Under the pieces are notes generated by a model, which worked only from the letters and a program-made list of their open reading frames with translations, was not told the origin of the DNA and searched no databases. From Galeopsis tetrahit (Eukaryota > Streptophyta > Magnoliopsida > Lamiales > Lamiaceae), in assembly GCA_963675135.1 (NCBI GenBank), contig OY776121.1, positions 61,401,265 through 61,465,264 on the forward strand: a stretch of 64,000 nt of DNA, in the 5' to 3' direction. Each line of letters begins with the position of its first letter. Position 1 is the first letter of the stretch. Below, piece by piece: positions 33,723 to 46,654 of the stretch. The translations under genes and the position numbers were made by a program.

Positions 33723-36700
33723 ACAATATATAAACAGTTATTATTATTTATTTTTAAAGAATACTTTAAAATCTTAAAGTCGGATCGATTTCATAATTAA
33801 TACAACATATAAGTGGGACGGACATCCATAAAAAAAAAAAGTGATAAACTTATAGTGGGAAGGAGTATTAATTTTTAAAAATGTATAAACTATTAATATT
33901 GTGTAAAACCCCATTTAATTCAGGCTGCAAAATCATAATCAATAACTAACCTAATGTAATTTAATTAGTGTAAATAAAAAATCAACATCGAAACTATACC
34001 AGGTTTTATAAATACATAAAGCATAACTTAAAAATAATATTTTCTAAATTGTACATTGAGAAGATATATCAATTAACAAAAAAATTATAGCCCAAGTACC
34101 CAACACATTATAATTATTCAAATATTAATTTAAATAATACAAAATTGTTTGATTTATAATCATATATACAAAACTTAGAACACATGAGAAGAAATAGTGA
34201 AGGGACTTGGATTGGAGGCATGGGGAGCCCTTAGATCCCCCACACGCATGTGTGGATCCAATGGCTCCTCTCTTGCTCGGGACATTCTTGTACAGGATGG
34301 GAGCCTCCCCTTTTCTCTAGAGCATGTATAATTAGAACAATATTTTGCATACAAAAAAATTATATTTTTCAGTAATATACAGCATGTATAGTCAATTATT
34401 ACTTAGAAAGTGAAACAATATATATTTTTTTTTTTTTTGGAAAAATAGTTTGTAAGGACCATATTTAAGGGTGGAAAAATGAGAATTCACTTTTAAAGTC
34501 GTAAATTGAGGTCAAATCAGACCAATTGGCCCAATATAACTTAAATTTGCAGCTTTTAAAAGTTCCCATTCTTAAATTATAAGCCAAAAAGTTGCGGTCT
34601 TAAACCTGTCTGTCCAAAATATGAATTATTAAACTCACGAAAATTGGACTCAATTACCTATTTCGGATGAAAAGGGCAAGCCAGAGAGATCGAGTAGAAA
34701 ACTATAAAAGATTCCTGTTGAAAATGAGATGTTCAAAGCAAAGAAATGAGAATAAAAAAGAAATTACTGATAAATCTTGTGATCTTATTTAAATTGAAAT
34801 TTGTATAACTTACATATAACTTAAAAAGCAAGTAATGTATTAAGTGGCCTAAGCAGTCAATATAAATTCTCAAAAGTCCAAAAAACGCACAGTTAAATTT
34901 TTTTTATGAATGCTCAAATTTAAAAAAATATAAATAGTGTAGACTGGATTTATGCTAGCATGGCTAAAGTATTTACATTTTCTATAGTAACTATCATGAT
35001 ATTTTTCTTTCAATTTTTTACATCAAAATTGAATCATTGCTGTGTTTTCACAACTAAGCACTACATATACTAACACATTTCTTGTATGTTGCAAGAACAA
35101 ATGATCAATGCTACAATGTTGACATTTATGAGCTTAAGTTGTTAAAAAATATGAAATTCAAATATATTTACGTAAATCATAATAAATATCCTAATAAAAA
35201 TATGCTTTTGTGTATGTTGTTGAAACATAAATACTAACCGCATCAAAACCAAAGTCTAACACAGTAAAAGAAATCAGAGGACTTCGTCTGAACATATACA
35301 TATAGACATTAATCTCAGATTTTCTCCCATATTGAAATTCTTTACCTCTTCTCCAAGTCTGAAAACATAGATCCTCTTACAACTATAGTAATAAACAGAA
35401 GACTCTTACTCAGTTCTAAAAACTAAATAGCTGAAGAATTTTATTGAAGGAACAATAAATAAATAAATATAAACTGTGAATGATCTAAATTACCTCTCTG
35501 AAGAATCGCATTTTTCTTTCTAGACATCATTGTCATTACATTTTTTCATTTAGGAAACCCCACAGGAAGCGGTGGTATATGAATACTGATCATTAGAAAC
35601 AGAACTATTAGATAATCGAATTACCTATTGTACACAACACAATTAATCTGTTGAAATACCTCAAGAAAATTGAATAACTACTTGGGATGAAGAATTTAAA
35701 AGAAGTACCTTAAATACATGTATTTGATTTATCAATGAAGTAGGAACTCTCAACGATTCCAAAATAGGTATCTATAAATTGAAAAATTGGTCAAAAAATT
35801 GAACTACATGGGTGCGGAGAATTTACAGAAAGTACCTGAAATCCTTATGAGATTTATCAGTATAGCCCAAACTCCCAACATTACAGAATGAGTATTCTAT
35901 AAATTTAAAAGGAAAACGGAAAATAAGCAACTACAAAAAATATTTGTAATTCGATAAACATAATCAACTTCAGAAAAAAAAAATCAATCTGATTACCTGG
36001 GGGCGAATCATTTGCACCATAAGAAAGATTTCATTGAAGAATCGACACTGAGTCGACTCTTCTTACGTGTCAGCAACTCATCACAGCAACAAAATTCTAC
36101 TCCTGATTAAACTTAAGAAAGTTTAAAATGTATTACAATAGATGTAAGCCTCAAATTCAAATTCATAGTATATCCGACACTACGAATACAAACGCCCACA
36201 TTAATCAATCAAGATCCAATACTTTGAGCAATATGCTCCATTTTTAACTCATATGTCAACTACTCTTCTCTAAGAAAAACAAATTCTAAAAAAAGAAAAA
36301 ACTGGATAAGATCTAGCTAGCTAGCTACTGTAAATTTGAAGGAAAGTTGGGAATTAACTTCCTACAATAGTCTAAGTAGCTACATAAATTAATAAATTTA
36401 AAAATGCTAATGAATTCTTACTTTGCTTTGGTAGGGAACAACCACAGATACAAAGGTGTTAAGCGAAAAAGAAATTACTAAGTACAATTGAAATTTTAGA
36501 CTAACAGATAACAAAAATGGAGCTTATCTATTTGTAACATTTTTTTTCTTTTAAGAAGTGGAAAAGAAATGTGATGGTGGTGAAAATGTGGAGCTTATCT
36601 ATTTGTAAGAAACAAACAATAGAAAAAAAAATATCTTCTTCTCAATAAATTAAACCTAATTAAAGCCACAAAACACAGTAATAACTTATTTCCACGAAGC

Positions 36701-37495
36701 TGTGAAGAATTAGAAAACAAAGAAAATTAGCAACTCTTCTGAAACTTTGATTAATGCAAAGAACAAATTACAGCAGTAAAATCTCACTAAAATTCAAGAA
36801 ATTACAGAGAGGGTCAAGAACTAACTATACCTTCTTTAATTTTCTCCAATGAAACAAACATGGCTTTCCTCTTTGTTTTCTTCAACCACTGTAAGAATCC
36901 ACAAAAATGAAAAAATCAGAAAAAAGTTACTGTGGTCAGAAAAAAGAATCCACAAAAATGGAAAAAAAATCAGAAAATTGAACCATTTTTGACCCACCTT
37001 CCAAAATCTGTAAATTGATCTCTCAGCAAATAAACAGGCAAAAACCATGACTGTAGCAACTGACCATGTTGGAGTTTCCTAAAGATCTACCTTGCCTTAT
37101 TACACCCGCTGCCATTTTTGCAAAGCATAATGTTTTTCTGCAAAAATGTATAGAGCAGATTTTAATGGAAATATGAGTGAAAAGAGAGAAAGAGATCCTG
37201 GAAATGGAGAATCGTGCTATTGTTACACAGTTTTATATTATAGACAATGTTAGTGAAATGACAATAATATTAGAAAAAGGGCAAAAAAATTAGACAAAAA
37301 ATTGTGAAAATTTTTCAGATCTAGCATTTGTATAATCTTCCTCTTGGAAGCATTCCCAGAAGAAGGGAACTTGAAATTTACTGTCAAACTTAGGGCCATT
37401 TGTATAATATAGGTAACAAACACCAAAAATCCAATCAAATAAATAGACCGGATGGAAGATAAACTTGCAGACTTTCTCAGATAAAGAGATACTCA
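33723..37495. other. Long HDH intron, mostly unrecognised AT-rich sequence
   Basis: No coding exon, tRNA or complete element seen. Short frames at 36836-37048 and 37250-37496 are low-complexity. The intron is far longer than the others at this locus, so inserted sequence is likely. Confidence 0.5.
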
Positions 37496-37499
37496 CACA

Positions 37500-37850
37500 C
37501 TTATGTCCCGTCTACCAAGGAGCTTTATAGGGGTCACTGATCTGGGCGTGGGCATACAATCCTCCGGAAGTTCTTTCGGCCCAAAAATCCAGCCGGGGCG
37601 CCATGACCCGTTTCTCCTACGGATCCAAACCAAAGCAAACCGTGCGGCGAGGCTGGCGACGACGCAGGGGACGGACGTCGACCGCCTTCTTCAAGGCAGC
37701 GGCAACGTTGACTGCCTTTTTCTTCAGCGGTGGCGTCGACCGGCTTATGCAAACGGCAAGGAAGGTGGGAGAAATGGAGAGAGGGTGTACGGTGTACCCC
37801 TCTGTGTCTGAGAATCACAATTTTAGTGAAATGATGAATGGAAAGATATG
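37500..37850 (-). other. GC-rich island in HDH intron, unidentified
   Basis: Sharp GC rise with frames open on both strands (minus 37534-37929, plus 37503-37811). The minus frame (TPSLHFSHLPCRLHKPVDAT...) has no family resemblance that I can name. It could be captured exon or leader sequence. Confidence 0.4.
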
Positions 37851-38221
37851 AGATAACGCATATATCTTCAAAAAACAGAGAAATAAAGCAGAAAAAAATG
37901 GGATTCACCATTTTCATTTTAAGAACCATGAGAAGAAGAGGCCATTAAAAAAAACCCTAAACGGAGGAGTCCACAAAGAGTAGTGTAGTGACTAATTTTG
38001 TACTTACTTGTGGGCCACACAGAGAATATTTTAATATTTTAGTATTTGGGCGGGAACTTGTCCAGCAAGCTACTATGTTGTTATTATATATATATAGATT
38101 AGCTCCAGACTTGATAAATATATCTATGAACTTCACCATTGACCTATTTAATAAGTACCAGAATCGGTAAAAGTGGTTCATTGTTGTAAACCACAATTAG
38201 ATGACTAACACTGATTATTTT

Positions 38222-38244
38222 AAACACACATGCATGTGTGTGAT
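38222..38244. repeat. Palindrome ACACACATGCATGTGTGT
   Basis: 18-base perfect palindrome in the HDH intron. (CA)n/(TG)n slippage could explain it. Confidence 0.8.
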
Positions 38245-39445
38245 GTGTATACACGATTCATGCATGTTCTGTACATAAGTAGGAAGTCAGGCAATATAGA
38301 TGGAAAGACATATACATAGAGAAGATGCACACTTGCTGGTGACTACACTCATAGATACAAATAACTGAAAGGTTTAACTTATTTGATCAAATTGGAAACT
38401 TCACATCAGCCTTATTTATTGGAGGCATAGACATAGTTGAAACAGTGGAATGGTTGTTATTCAAATAGTTAAGCCACACTACCACAATTGGTATATAAAT
38501 GATGCAGAAAGTGATACCTTAGGGCAAGATTCAGTTCCCCATGCCATCGCTGAAATTGCCTAGAATATGATGTCGAGAAAATCTTAGTAACATTAGAAAG
38601 AGTGTCCGCACACATAGAGTATACGGGGAGAGGAAATTGCATTTTGACCTGAGCACCCCCTGCTTTAAGAATATGAGTAACACCAGCCTTCTTTGCACAA
38701 TACAGGACCTCCTATTAACAGACAATGGCTGGTGAGCCACAAAAAGACAGCAGTGTATTATTTCAAGATGAGAATTACCTTACAAATGCTCCCATCTTGA
38801 GCAGGGGAAGTTGCAAGTACAACCGTTTTGCAGCCAGCAATCTGGGCAGGCTGATTCAGGGCAACCCATATTAGTGAAGCTAAATTATAGCCACCGTTCA
38901 ATATTCCAAAAAAAATTAATAATAAAGAGTAACATAGATTGCAAAGCCTACGTACAATTGAAAGCATCAGAGCAGTTAAAGGCAACACAGCAGTGCCACC
39001 AGGAACATAAAGACCAACAGATGAAATACTTTGTGCCACTCTTTTACATCTAACACCCTGAAAAAATGGATATAGGTGTCAGTGAAAAATACAGCAAGAA
39101 TGCTTGACAGGAAACTATTCAAAAAAAAAAAAAAAAGACACTGCACTGCTTACTTCCATGTTCTCAACAGTTTTTTTAACTGGCTTTTGTGCGGCGTGAA
39201 AAGCAAAAATGTTATTGTAAGCCACGTCAAATGCTTCTTGAACCACTGGGTCAAGCTAATCAAATAAATACGAAGAAGTCAGTTAGAAAGAAAACTCCAT
39301 TCACACTTGAGCAACAAAAATGCAAGAAACATGACCCGAACACAATCATAAAATTTACGACATAGTGTAAAAAGATATACCACTGGATCCGGAAGGTCAT
39401 TGACATTCTCCACTATGCTGACTAGTTCAACTTTGTCAAACCGAA

Positions 39446-40957
39446 CTGTATAGTTGTTGCCAAGAAACCAAAAGAAAGAAAAAGATGTCAGTCATCAATC
39501 ATCACAGGAGGGCTAAGAATCCCAAAAAGTACAGGAATGTATTATTTCCATGTAAAATAATATTCCATTGATCACACCATGATGCCTGAGCTCATTTGGA
39601 ACTTCAACTAAACCAAAGAATTTTTCTTTAAGGCCAAATTTGTTCCAAGTCTGTGTGAATTCAGGATTTAATATGGCTGCGTTGGGGACTTGGGGTGTGT
39701 ACGCTTACCCCTGAGATTGGAAGCTATGGTGGGCCCTAAGGACCCTGCCATAGTGATCTTCTCGGTTATCAAAAAATACGGAGCCAATCAATGTTATGTA
39801 TACACTCTTTTGGTTTGACAAATTTTGGAAATGAAATCCCAAGACCTAGTCTGATTCATCTGTGTACTAAAATTATTCAGGCAGATTCAACAAACTCTTC
39901 ATGTTTTTTAATTCAAAAATGTTAAGACCATATCAGAAATTCATCCTTTGAGCGAAAATCAATTGGGAGAAACCCTTATTCAGTCATAATCCACTAGTTG
40001 CTTCTCAGTCTGATTAATCATTTTCCTATTATTACCGGTCTTTTAAATCATGAACAGTACTAGAATGTATAAATTTTCCAACTCATCTAAGACAGAGAGA
40101 AGATATTGCAGAAAATCATAATGAAGGGTACACCTATAGGACTTCATTGAACAAGCCCTATAATAAAAACAAAGAATAATATGAGAAGAAGGAAGACATC
40201 TCAAATGACTACAATTACAATTCAGAAGACAGTAACGATGTTTATATCTTAGTTTTATCCGTCAATGAATATTAAAATGATACTAAGAACATCCCCTGAC
40301 TTCATAATTCAACAACACCAGATGACTATCTACCTATCAAAACACACACACACACGGCATTCATATTGTTTTTTCATCCCATACATTCTTTCAGAAAACA
40401 TCCATGCATAGGCGAAACTTTATAAAAGTAGTTAGGTTTGTAAAAAAAAGTGATAATGTTTAAGTATTAAATCACTTTTTAGCTTGACATTAAACATCAT
40501 ATAAACAAATTAATCTTCTATTTACTCACAAATCACCATAAAAGATAATGAAACCTTCATGTCTATAATTATATTAAAATTCATTTATCCAAAACACCAT
40601 TTTCAACAAGCCAACTAGTCGAGGAGTGTGAAGTTTGCCAAATATACAGTAAATATACAGTAATGAGAGCTTGAATAACGTCAGAATGGACGGAGAAGAA
40701 AAAGAAAACAAAAAATACACAGAGAACACTTGTGTGCTTCTACTAATAAGACAAAATGATGAACAATTAGACCTCACACAATCACTCTCAATGAGAAAAC
40801 TTACTGAAATTAGAAAGAAGAAATTCTACAGTCCATTAACACCAATACTTAATTTTCACAATTAATTTAGGTAGAATAAAAGAACATGAATGCTTCAATA
40901 ATCAAACAAGAATTTGATGCGAGGGTGAGAGATGGAGAAGAAAGGGAAGCGACTAAC
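39446..40957. other. Upstream HDH intron sequence, no exon found
   Basis: The N-terminal HDH exons (PRIDFSS-type region) were searched for on the minus strand and not seen. A (CA)n run lies at about 40346. Confidence 0.5.
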
Positions 40958-41021
40958 CGTGAGTTTCAGAAGACGAGTGAGTGTGAAGTAATTTGATGCT
41001 AGGGTTTTGAGGGTGAGACAT
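40958..41021 (-). other. Possible first exon of the HDH locus
   Basis: The minus strand reads ATG, then SHPQNPSIKLLHTHSSSETH, followed by a GT donor (GGTTAGTCG). A Ser/His-rich start would fit a plastid targeting peptide. The next exon is not found, so this is a weak suggestion. Confidence 0.25.
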
Positions 41022-41091
41022 GGAGAAGAAAGGGTTTTGAGGGTTTTAGACGAGTGAGTATGAAGTGTGTTGATCAGTTATGAATTTGCCC

Positions 41092-41226
41092 GACAAAGTG
41101 GGATAGCTCAAGTGTGGTTAGATCAAGTGGTTAGAGCACCACTACCTAGGTCGTTCGACGGGAAAAAATGGGTTCGAGTCATGGAGAGGGCAAAAAATGG
41201 ATGGGTATTTAATTTCCATAAAACAA
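41092..41226 (+). mobile_element. tRNA-derived SINE, copy 3
   Basis: Plus-strand copy between perfect 16-base direct repeats AGTTATGAATTTGCCC (41076-41091, 41227-41242). Box A region TAGCTCAAGTG and box B GGTTCGAGTC; the tail is ATTTCCATAAAACAA. The box A region is partly duplicated (TAGCTCAAGTGTGGTTAGAT then CAAGTGGTTAGAGC). Confidence 0.92.
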
Positions 41227-41364
41227 AGTTATGAATTTGCCCTCATCAAATTTCTATTTTACTCGGAGGGACACGTGTTATATTGGACTTTTCCTTTTCT
41301 CTTCTCTTCTTTTCTTTCCTTTGTTTTTAAGAAATTACATCTAGGCCCCTGAAATATTACTTAA

Positions 41365-41390
41365 CTAGTGTAAGACCGCATTTTATGCGG
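41365..41390 (-). mobile_element. Helitron 3' terminus
   Basis: On the minus strand a hairpin CCGCAT-AAA-ATGCGG (41390-41376) is followed after 7 bases by CTAG and a T. This is the canonical Helitron 3' end inserting before T. A helicase remnant lies upstream on the same strand. Confidence 0.75.
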
Positions 41391-41736
41391 GATTGGAATA
41401 AATTTAAAATATATTTTAATTTTAATTTATTAATTAAAAAATAAATTTTGAAATATATATAGTTTTTTAAATTTATTATTCTATTGAAAAATAAAGAATG
41501 AAATGTTATAGCAATATAGATTACATGTATAAAAAAATAATAATAGAATAGAGAACATTGACCTATCTTCAAAATACTTATTTGTACAAAAGTTATTAAA
41601 TAGGGTAAATATTGTCAACTATACTCATTACTGGATTACGTACATTAAAAATTTAAATTCTTCTTAAGAATATCAATCTCAGCAAAATTCTAAGGGCTAT
41701 CTCCAAAATCACCATCTCCAACTTTTAAAATTCAAC

Positions 41737-42210
41737 TACCTCGTCGGAAGTGTTGTTATCATCAAAATTTCTAGTCTGTAACATAATGTTTCTCGTTAAT
41801 TTTAATACCTTGCAATGTTTCCATAAATAGAAGGACGTAATGGTATAGTGAACTATAACTTATCTAGAACCCTTCGGTATAATAGGTAGAATGTGTCGAA
41901 TATCTTCACCAAGATCGACTGTCTTTCCTCCACAAGACAAATACCTCGTCGGAAGTGTTGTTATCATCAAAATTTCTAGTCTGTAACATAATGTTTCTCG
42001 TTAATTTTAATACCTTGCAATGTTTTCATAAATAGAAGGACGTAATGGTATAGTGAACTATAACTTATCTAGAACCCTTCGGTATAATAGGTAGAATGTG
42101 TCGAATATCTTCACCAAGATCGACTGTCTTTCCTCCACAAATCAGACATCCACCCATCAAGACTTCTAACTATGTCTTTAGACTTTGATCAAAATATGTT
42201 ATAGATCAAC
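41737..42210 (-). pseudogene. Helitron PIF1-type helicase fragment, tandemly duplicated
   Basis: On the minus strand: CGGKTVDLGEDIRHILPIIPKGSR, a stop, then VIVHYTITSFYLWKHCKVLKL, matching the GGDFRQILPV and YLW..C..LKLT stretches of Helitron helicases. It occurs twice in a 205-base direct duplication (41737-41941, 41942-42141) with a single difference noticed. Stops interrupt both. Upstream FDQSLK...L continues to about 42210. The Rep domain and 5' end are not visible. Confidence 0.75.
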
Positions 42211-42271
42211 ACCTCGTACCATTATCAGTTTTGGCTTTAGTATAGGTTTTGATAAATGAGTACTATTAGGC

Positions 42272-42476
42272 TCCCTCCGTCCCACAAAAATTTGTAAAAT
42301 TGCCATATTTTGATGTCTTATACCAATGTGTACACTACAAAAAAAAAAGAAGCATTGTCATAACTTTCACCCTCAAAATATATACTACATATTTATTCAC
42401 ATGTCATTATTTTTTCACATTTCTTAAAATACGTGCAATCCCAATGGTGAAAATTCCCTTAGGACGAATGGAGTAT
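42272..42476. mobile_element. Stowaway-type MITE
   Basis: CTCCCTCCGTCCCACAAAAA at one end and CCCTTAGGACGAATGGAG at the other. The right arm is diverged. Confidence 0.65.
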
Positions 42477-42900
42477 GTGTTGTAGGTCGATGACTTGGTG
42501 TCGCAATATAAACTTTTGAATGTGCAATATGTCCTTCAGATAGTAAAAAAAGAGCTATGCCACTATGACATTAAGAATTATGGTTGTTGAAAAATAAATA
42601 AATCCAGATAATCATTTAACGTCTTCCACAATTATTAAGTATTACAAAAAGAAAAAGGGTTAATATAAAAAAAACAACTTTACTTAAAATACTCTAATTT
42701 TACCATAGAAAAAAATTAACGATCTTGATCATTTTTTTAAAGATATGTGATTAATATTAAACATAATTATAATATTTTTATTTAAAAATAAAAATATTAT
42801 TTTCTTTTAAAATATACATTTATTATAAATAATAATACAAATATATAATAATAATAATAACTCTACCCCCAATAATAATTATTAAATTATTATATAATAA
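42477..42900. other. AT-rich stretch
   Basis: Simple A/T-rich sequence, no gene seen. Confidence 0.5.
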
Positions 42901-43065
42901 TAGAAATATGATATTTTTAACAAAGCTGGACAACTCTGCTGAAGTCTAAGCATCACCTCCTCAGCTGATTGAAACCATTCCACTCATCTGATTTCGGCCT
43001 AAGTCATCTTATCTGATCCTATCAGCTCACTACTCACTTAGTGTGCTGATTATGAGATTATGAGA
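42901..43065 (-). repeat. Probable 3' LTR start of the degenerate Copia element
   Basis: On the minus strand the purine-rich AAAGGTGGAGAATTGTGAG leads into TGTTATCTCATAATCTC, as a polypurine tract leads into an LTR. The LTR end and a partner LTR were not found. Confidence 0.45.
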
Positions 43066-43205
43066 TAACACTCACAATTCTCCACCTTTAGCTCATAATC
43101 GAACTAATCTCCACCAAAAACAAAACACCAACACTATTCTCCTCAAAGAATAGCCTCCACTACTGATCTTCTGCCACAAGAACAGTAGCCTTCTCCTCAG
43201 AGGAA

Positions 43206-45900
43206 TTAATGCAGTCCAATAAGTCTAAGACACAAGCCAAACTTCTCTTTTGGCAATGCCTTAGTGAACGCATCAACATGGTTCTCCTTTGTAGCAATCT
43301 TCACTACCTGGACCACCCCCTTCTCTACAATATCTCTTACAAAGTACAGTTGTACATCTATATGCTTAGTTCTCTCACGATACCCATGATGCTTTGCAAG
43401 ATGTATTGCACTTTGGTTATCACAGAAGACAATCACACTTCTTTGTGATATACCAAACTCCTTCAAGATCCCCCTAAGCCACATGCTCTCCTTAACTGCC
43501 TCAGTCAAGGCCACATATTCTGATTCTGTAGTAGATAATGCAACTACGGACTGATGTATTGACCTCCATGATATAGTTGTACCAAATAAGGTGAATACAT
43601 ACCCTGTTAAGGACTTTCTTGTGTCTACATTGGCTGCATAGTCGGCATCAACATATCCCACAAGTGCTTCTCCCTCGTCTGATATCTTCTGAAATTTCAG
43701 ACCTTTCTCAGCTGATCCTAGAACATATCTCATGACCCACTTAACTGTCTCCCAATGACTCAAACCTGGATCACTCATGTATCTGCTGATTACACTCATT
43801 GCATGAGTTAAATCTAGTCTACAACACACCATAGCATACATTAAACTCCCTACTGCACTGGCATAAGGAACCTTATTCATCTGAGCTCTTTCTTGGCTGT
43901 TCTTGGGACACATCTGATTTGATAGCTTCTGATGCTGACCAATTGGTGTAGAAACTGACTTAGCTTGATTCATCCTGAATCTCTCTAACACCTTCCTCAG
44001 ATAGGTAGGCTGACTAAGCTGAATTGCTCCCTCAACTCTACTGATCTCCATCCCAAGAATCACTTTAGCTTCACCAAGATCTCAAACTCTCTTTTGAGAA
44101 TCTCCTTAACTTCATTGATACTGTTAATAGACTCCTCCAGCTATTAACATATCATCTACATACAGCAGAAGATAGGTAATTGAACTCCCAACCCTCCTGA
44201 AGTAAACACAGCTGTCATACAAGCTTCTTGCAAAACCAACTGAGCAAATGTACTCATAAAACCTTAAGTACCATTGTCTAGGGCTTTGTTTGAGGCCATA
44301 GAGTGATTTTCTGAGTAAGCATACTTTGTTTTCTCCATCTTCTATGTCCAACCCTTCTGGTATTTTCATGTAGATCTTCTCATCTAAGGTCCCATGAAGA
44401 AATGTTGTGGTCACATCCATCTGATGCAGCTCCAATTCATATTGAGCAACCATAGCCAACAAGATTCTGATGCTACAATGCTTTACAACAGGTGAGAAGA
44501 TTTCATTAAAGTCAATACCTTCTTTCTGTGTAAATCCTTTAGCTACAAGCCTTGCCTTGTACCTAATCTTGCCACCTCTCTGAGCCTCCACCTTTTTCTT
44601 GTAGATCCACTTACACCCAACAAGTTTCTTGTTCTTAGGCCTCTCAACAATCTCCCAAGTCTGGTTCTTGTTTAGAGATAACAGTTCTTCCTCCATAGCA
44701 ACTAACCACTTCTCTTTGTCATGGCAGTTGATGGCTTCTGTGTAAGCTTTAGGCTCCAAAGACTCCACCTCAAGAGCTGCACATAATGCAAATGATACTA
44801 TGTCAGCTTGACCATACCTCTGAGGTGGGTGGACTTCTCTTCTTGATCTGTCCCTAGTCAGCTGATAGTCATGAAGCTCAGTATCACTATGAGTATTCTC
44901 CTCCTCATCTGGATCAATCTGATCTTCAGTTAGTGTTCTGATGTCATCATGCTCCACCTCCACCTGTGTCTCATCTGGTTTGTTGTGTGCTGTACTGGAG
45001 CTTGCCTCCTCTTTCAATGGCATTCTATTCTCATCAAAAGTTACATATTTGCTGATAATGCACTTCTGCATTCCAGCTTCTAGGCACCACAATCTGTATC
45101 CTTTCACACCTGAAGGATATCCTATGAACACACATTTCAAGGCTCGAGGCTCAAGTTTATCTTGCTTGACATGGGCATATGCTGAACAACCATACACCTT
45201 CAAATTACTGTACTCAGCTGCATGGCCAGACCATAACTCTTCTGGGGTCTTAAATTGCACAGCTGAGGAAGGGCTTCTGTTTATCAAATAGGCTGTTGTT
45301 GACACTGCTTCTCCCAAAAATACTTTAGGCAATCCAGAGCTGCTCAACATGCAACATGCATCTAACTCTCTCAAGTAAAGTCTGGTTCATTCTCTCAGCT
45401 ACTCCATTCTACTGAGGTGTACCTGGTACTGTTCTATGCCTCACTATACCCTTCTTCTTGCAGAAAACATTGAACTCTTCTGATATGAACTCCAGCCCAT
45501 TATCAGTTCTCAAATGTTTGAGATTCTTTCTAGAAATATTCTCCACCTCAGTGAGCCATTCCTTAAATTTTTCAAATGCTTCTGACTTGGATTTCAGGAT
45601 AGTGATCCATACCTTTCTTGAGTAGTCATCTATGATAGACATGAAGTATCTCCCACCACTTCTGGTCTGACTCCTAGCTGGCCCCCATAAATCTGAATGG
45701 ACATAGTCCAAAATTCCTTTGGTAGAGTGTGAACTCTTTCCAAACTTCAATCTCTTGGATTTCCCAAGAATGCTGTGCTCACACAAATCAAGCTTTGTGA
45801 TCTTGTCACCACATAGTAATCCTTGCTTACTTAGCTCAAGTAGGCCCTTCTCTCCTACATGACCTAATCTTTTGTGCTACAACATTGAGTTGTTTTGCAC
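43206..45900 (-). pseudogene. Degenerate Ty1/Copia pol
   Basis: From about 45900 down: GAG-pre-integrase remnants, integrase (LDYVHSDLWGP, TDNGLEF, VPGTPQ then a TAG stop in place of a conserved Gln, then NGVAERMNQTL), RT (WLVAMEEELLSLNKNQTW, LLLYVDDMLIAG) ending in a frame break at 44064-44123, then RNase H (VGYVDADYAANVDT, TTESEYVALTEA, HVDAFTKALPKEKF). Protease and gag were not seen. Unlike the 8.7-kb element this copy is old and broken. Confidence 0.9.
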
Positions 45901-46654
45901 CCTTGCCACATCTGATCTGCCAATAACTGTTCCCCCTTAAGAAAGTAGAGATCATTTATTCTCTCACCTTTAAGAACAGTAAGCTTCCCCTTTAAAACGT
46001 GGAAAGTATTTTTGAAGAGGTGAGCACTCAACGTTGAGCAAGTTGCATTAATGTTAATTGCATCTATGATGATGACATCCTAAAACTTTGGTGTATTTCA
46101 CATCAATTAGTTTTAAGTTAGAATTAAGAAGTGTATGAACAAAACATTTGTCCCCAACTCAAATTATACATGCACACAAAAGTTGATCAATATTTCTTGT
46201 TAAATTATTATTAACATTTTAAATAAATTATTGCATGATTAAGATTTAAGATTAGGGACCATTTCAATTTCATGATTGTTGCATGATTAATATTAGGGAC
46301 CATTTCCCTTTTAAAAGATTAGGGACCGTTTCAATAAATTTAATTTCAAGATTATTGCATGATTAGGGACCATTTCCCTTTAAAAAAAAATTAGAGACCA
46401 TTTCAATTTCAAGATTGAGTATTCATAGTTCACATCTAAGTGACCTCACGATAGAAACTGCAACAATATAGCTCTCTATACAAGACACCATAGACAGTAG
46501 GCCAAATAATTATTTTTAGTCCATATTTTCACTTTTTCTTAAATTTAACACATATTTATTTTAACTAAATTAATCAAATGCGTCACATATAATTTTATCA
46601 ATTTTAACACATTTTTTATCAATTAATTTAAAATACCATATATATATTCCGTAA
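45901..46654. other. Spacer with GATTAGGGACC repeats
   Basis: GATTAGGGACCATTTC-type phrases recur about five times between 46250 and 46410. No gene seen. Confidence 0.6.

Larger units (their letters stand above)
30333..39445 (-). pseudogene. Histidinol dehydrogenase, fragmentary copy
   Basis: Eleven exons read from high to low: 39445-39381, 39255-39154, 39057-38956, 38850-38779, 38711-38649, 38559-38518, 32980-32921, 32836-32726, 32073-31903, 31720-31630, 30462-30333. Family landmarks: SVGLYVPGGTAVLP, VEKIYGPGNQYVTAAKM, MPAGPSEVLVIAD, DLLSQ|AEHGPDSQ (zinc ligands Gln and His), SNLYAPEHLI (catalytic His), TNHVLPTYGY. In the last visible exon about 7 bases are missing after PESVG. This removes the DYASG zinc-ligand Asp and shifts the frame; the exon is 130 rather than the expected 137. 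The final exon (the AHKRA zinc-ligand His) and the N-terminal ~100 residues were not found. Intact HDH makes histidine from histidinol in the plastid. All other exons are open. The 5.5-kb intron (32981-38517) is unusually long. Confidence 0.88.

Noticed and set aside
41100..41180. Possible tRNA gene (boxes A and B)
   Set aside because: It lacks a foldable acceptor stem, and the unit has direct repeats and an A-rich tail, so it is a SINE.
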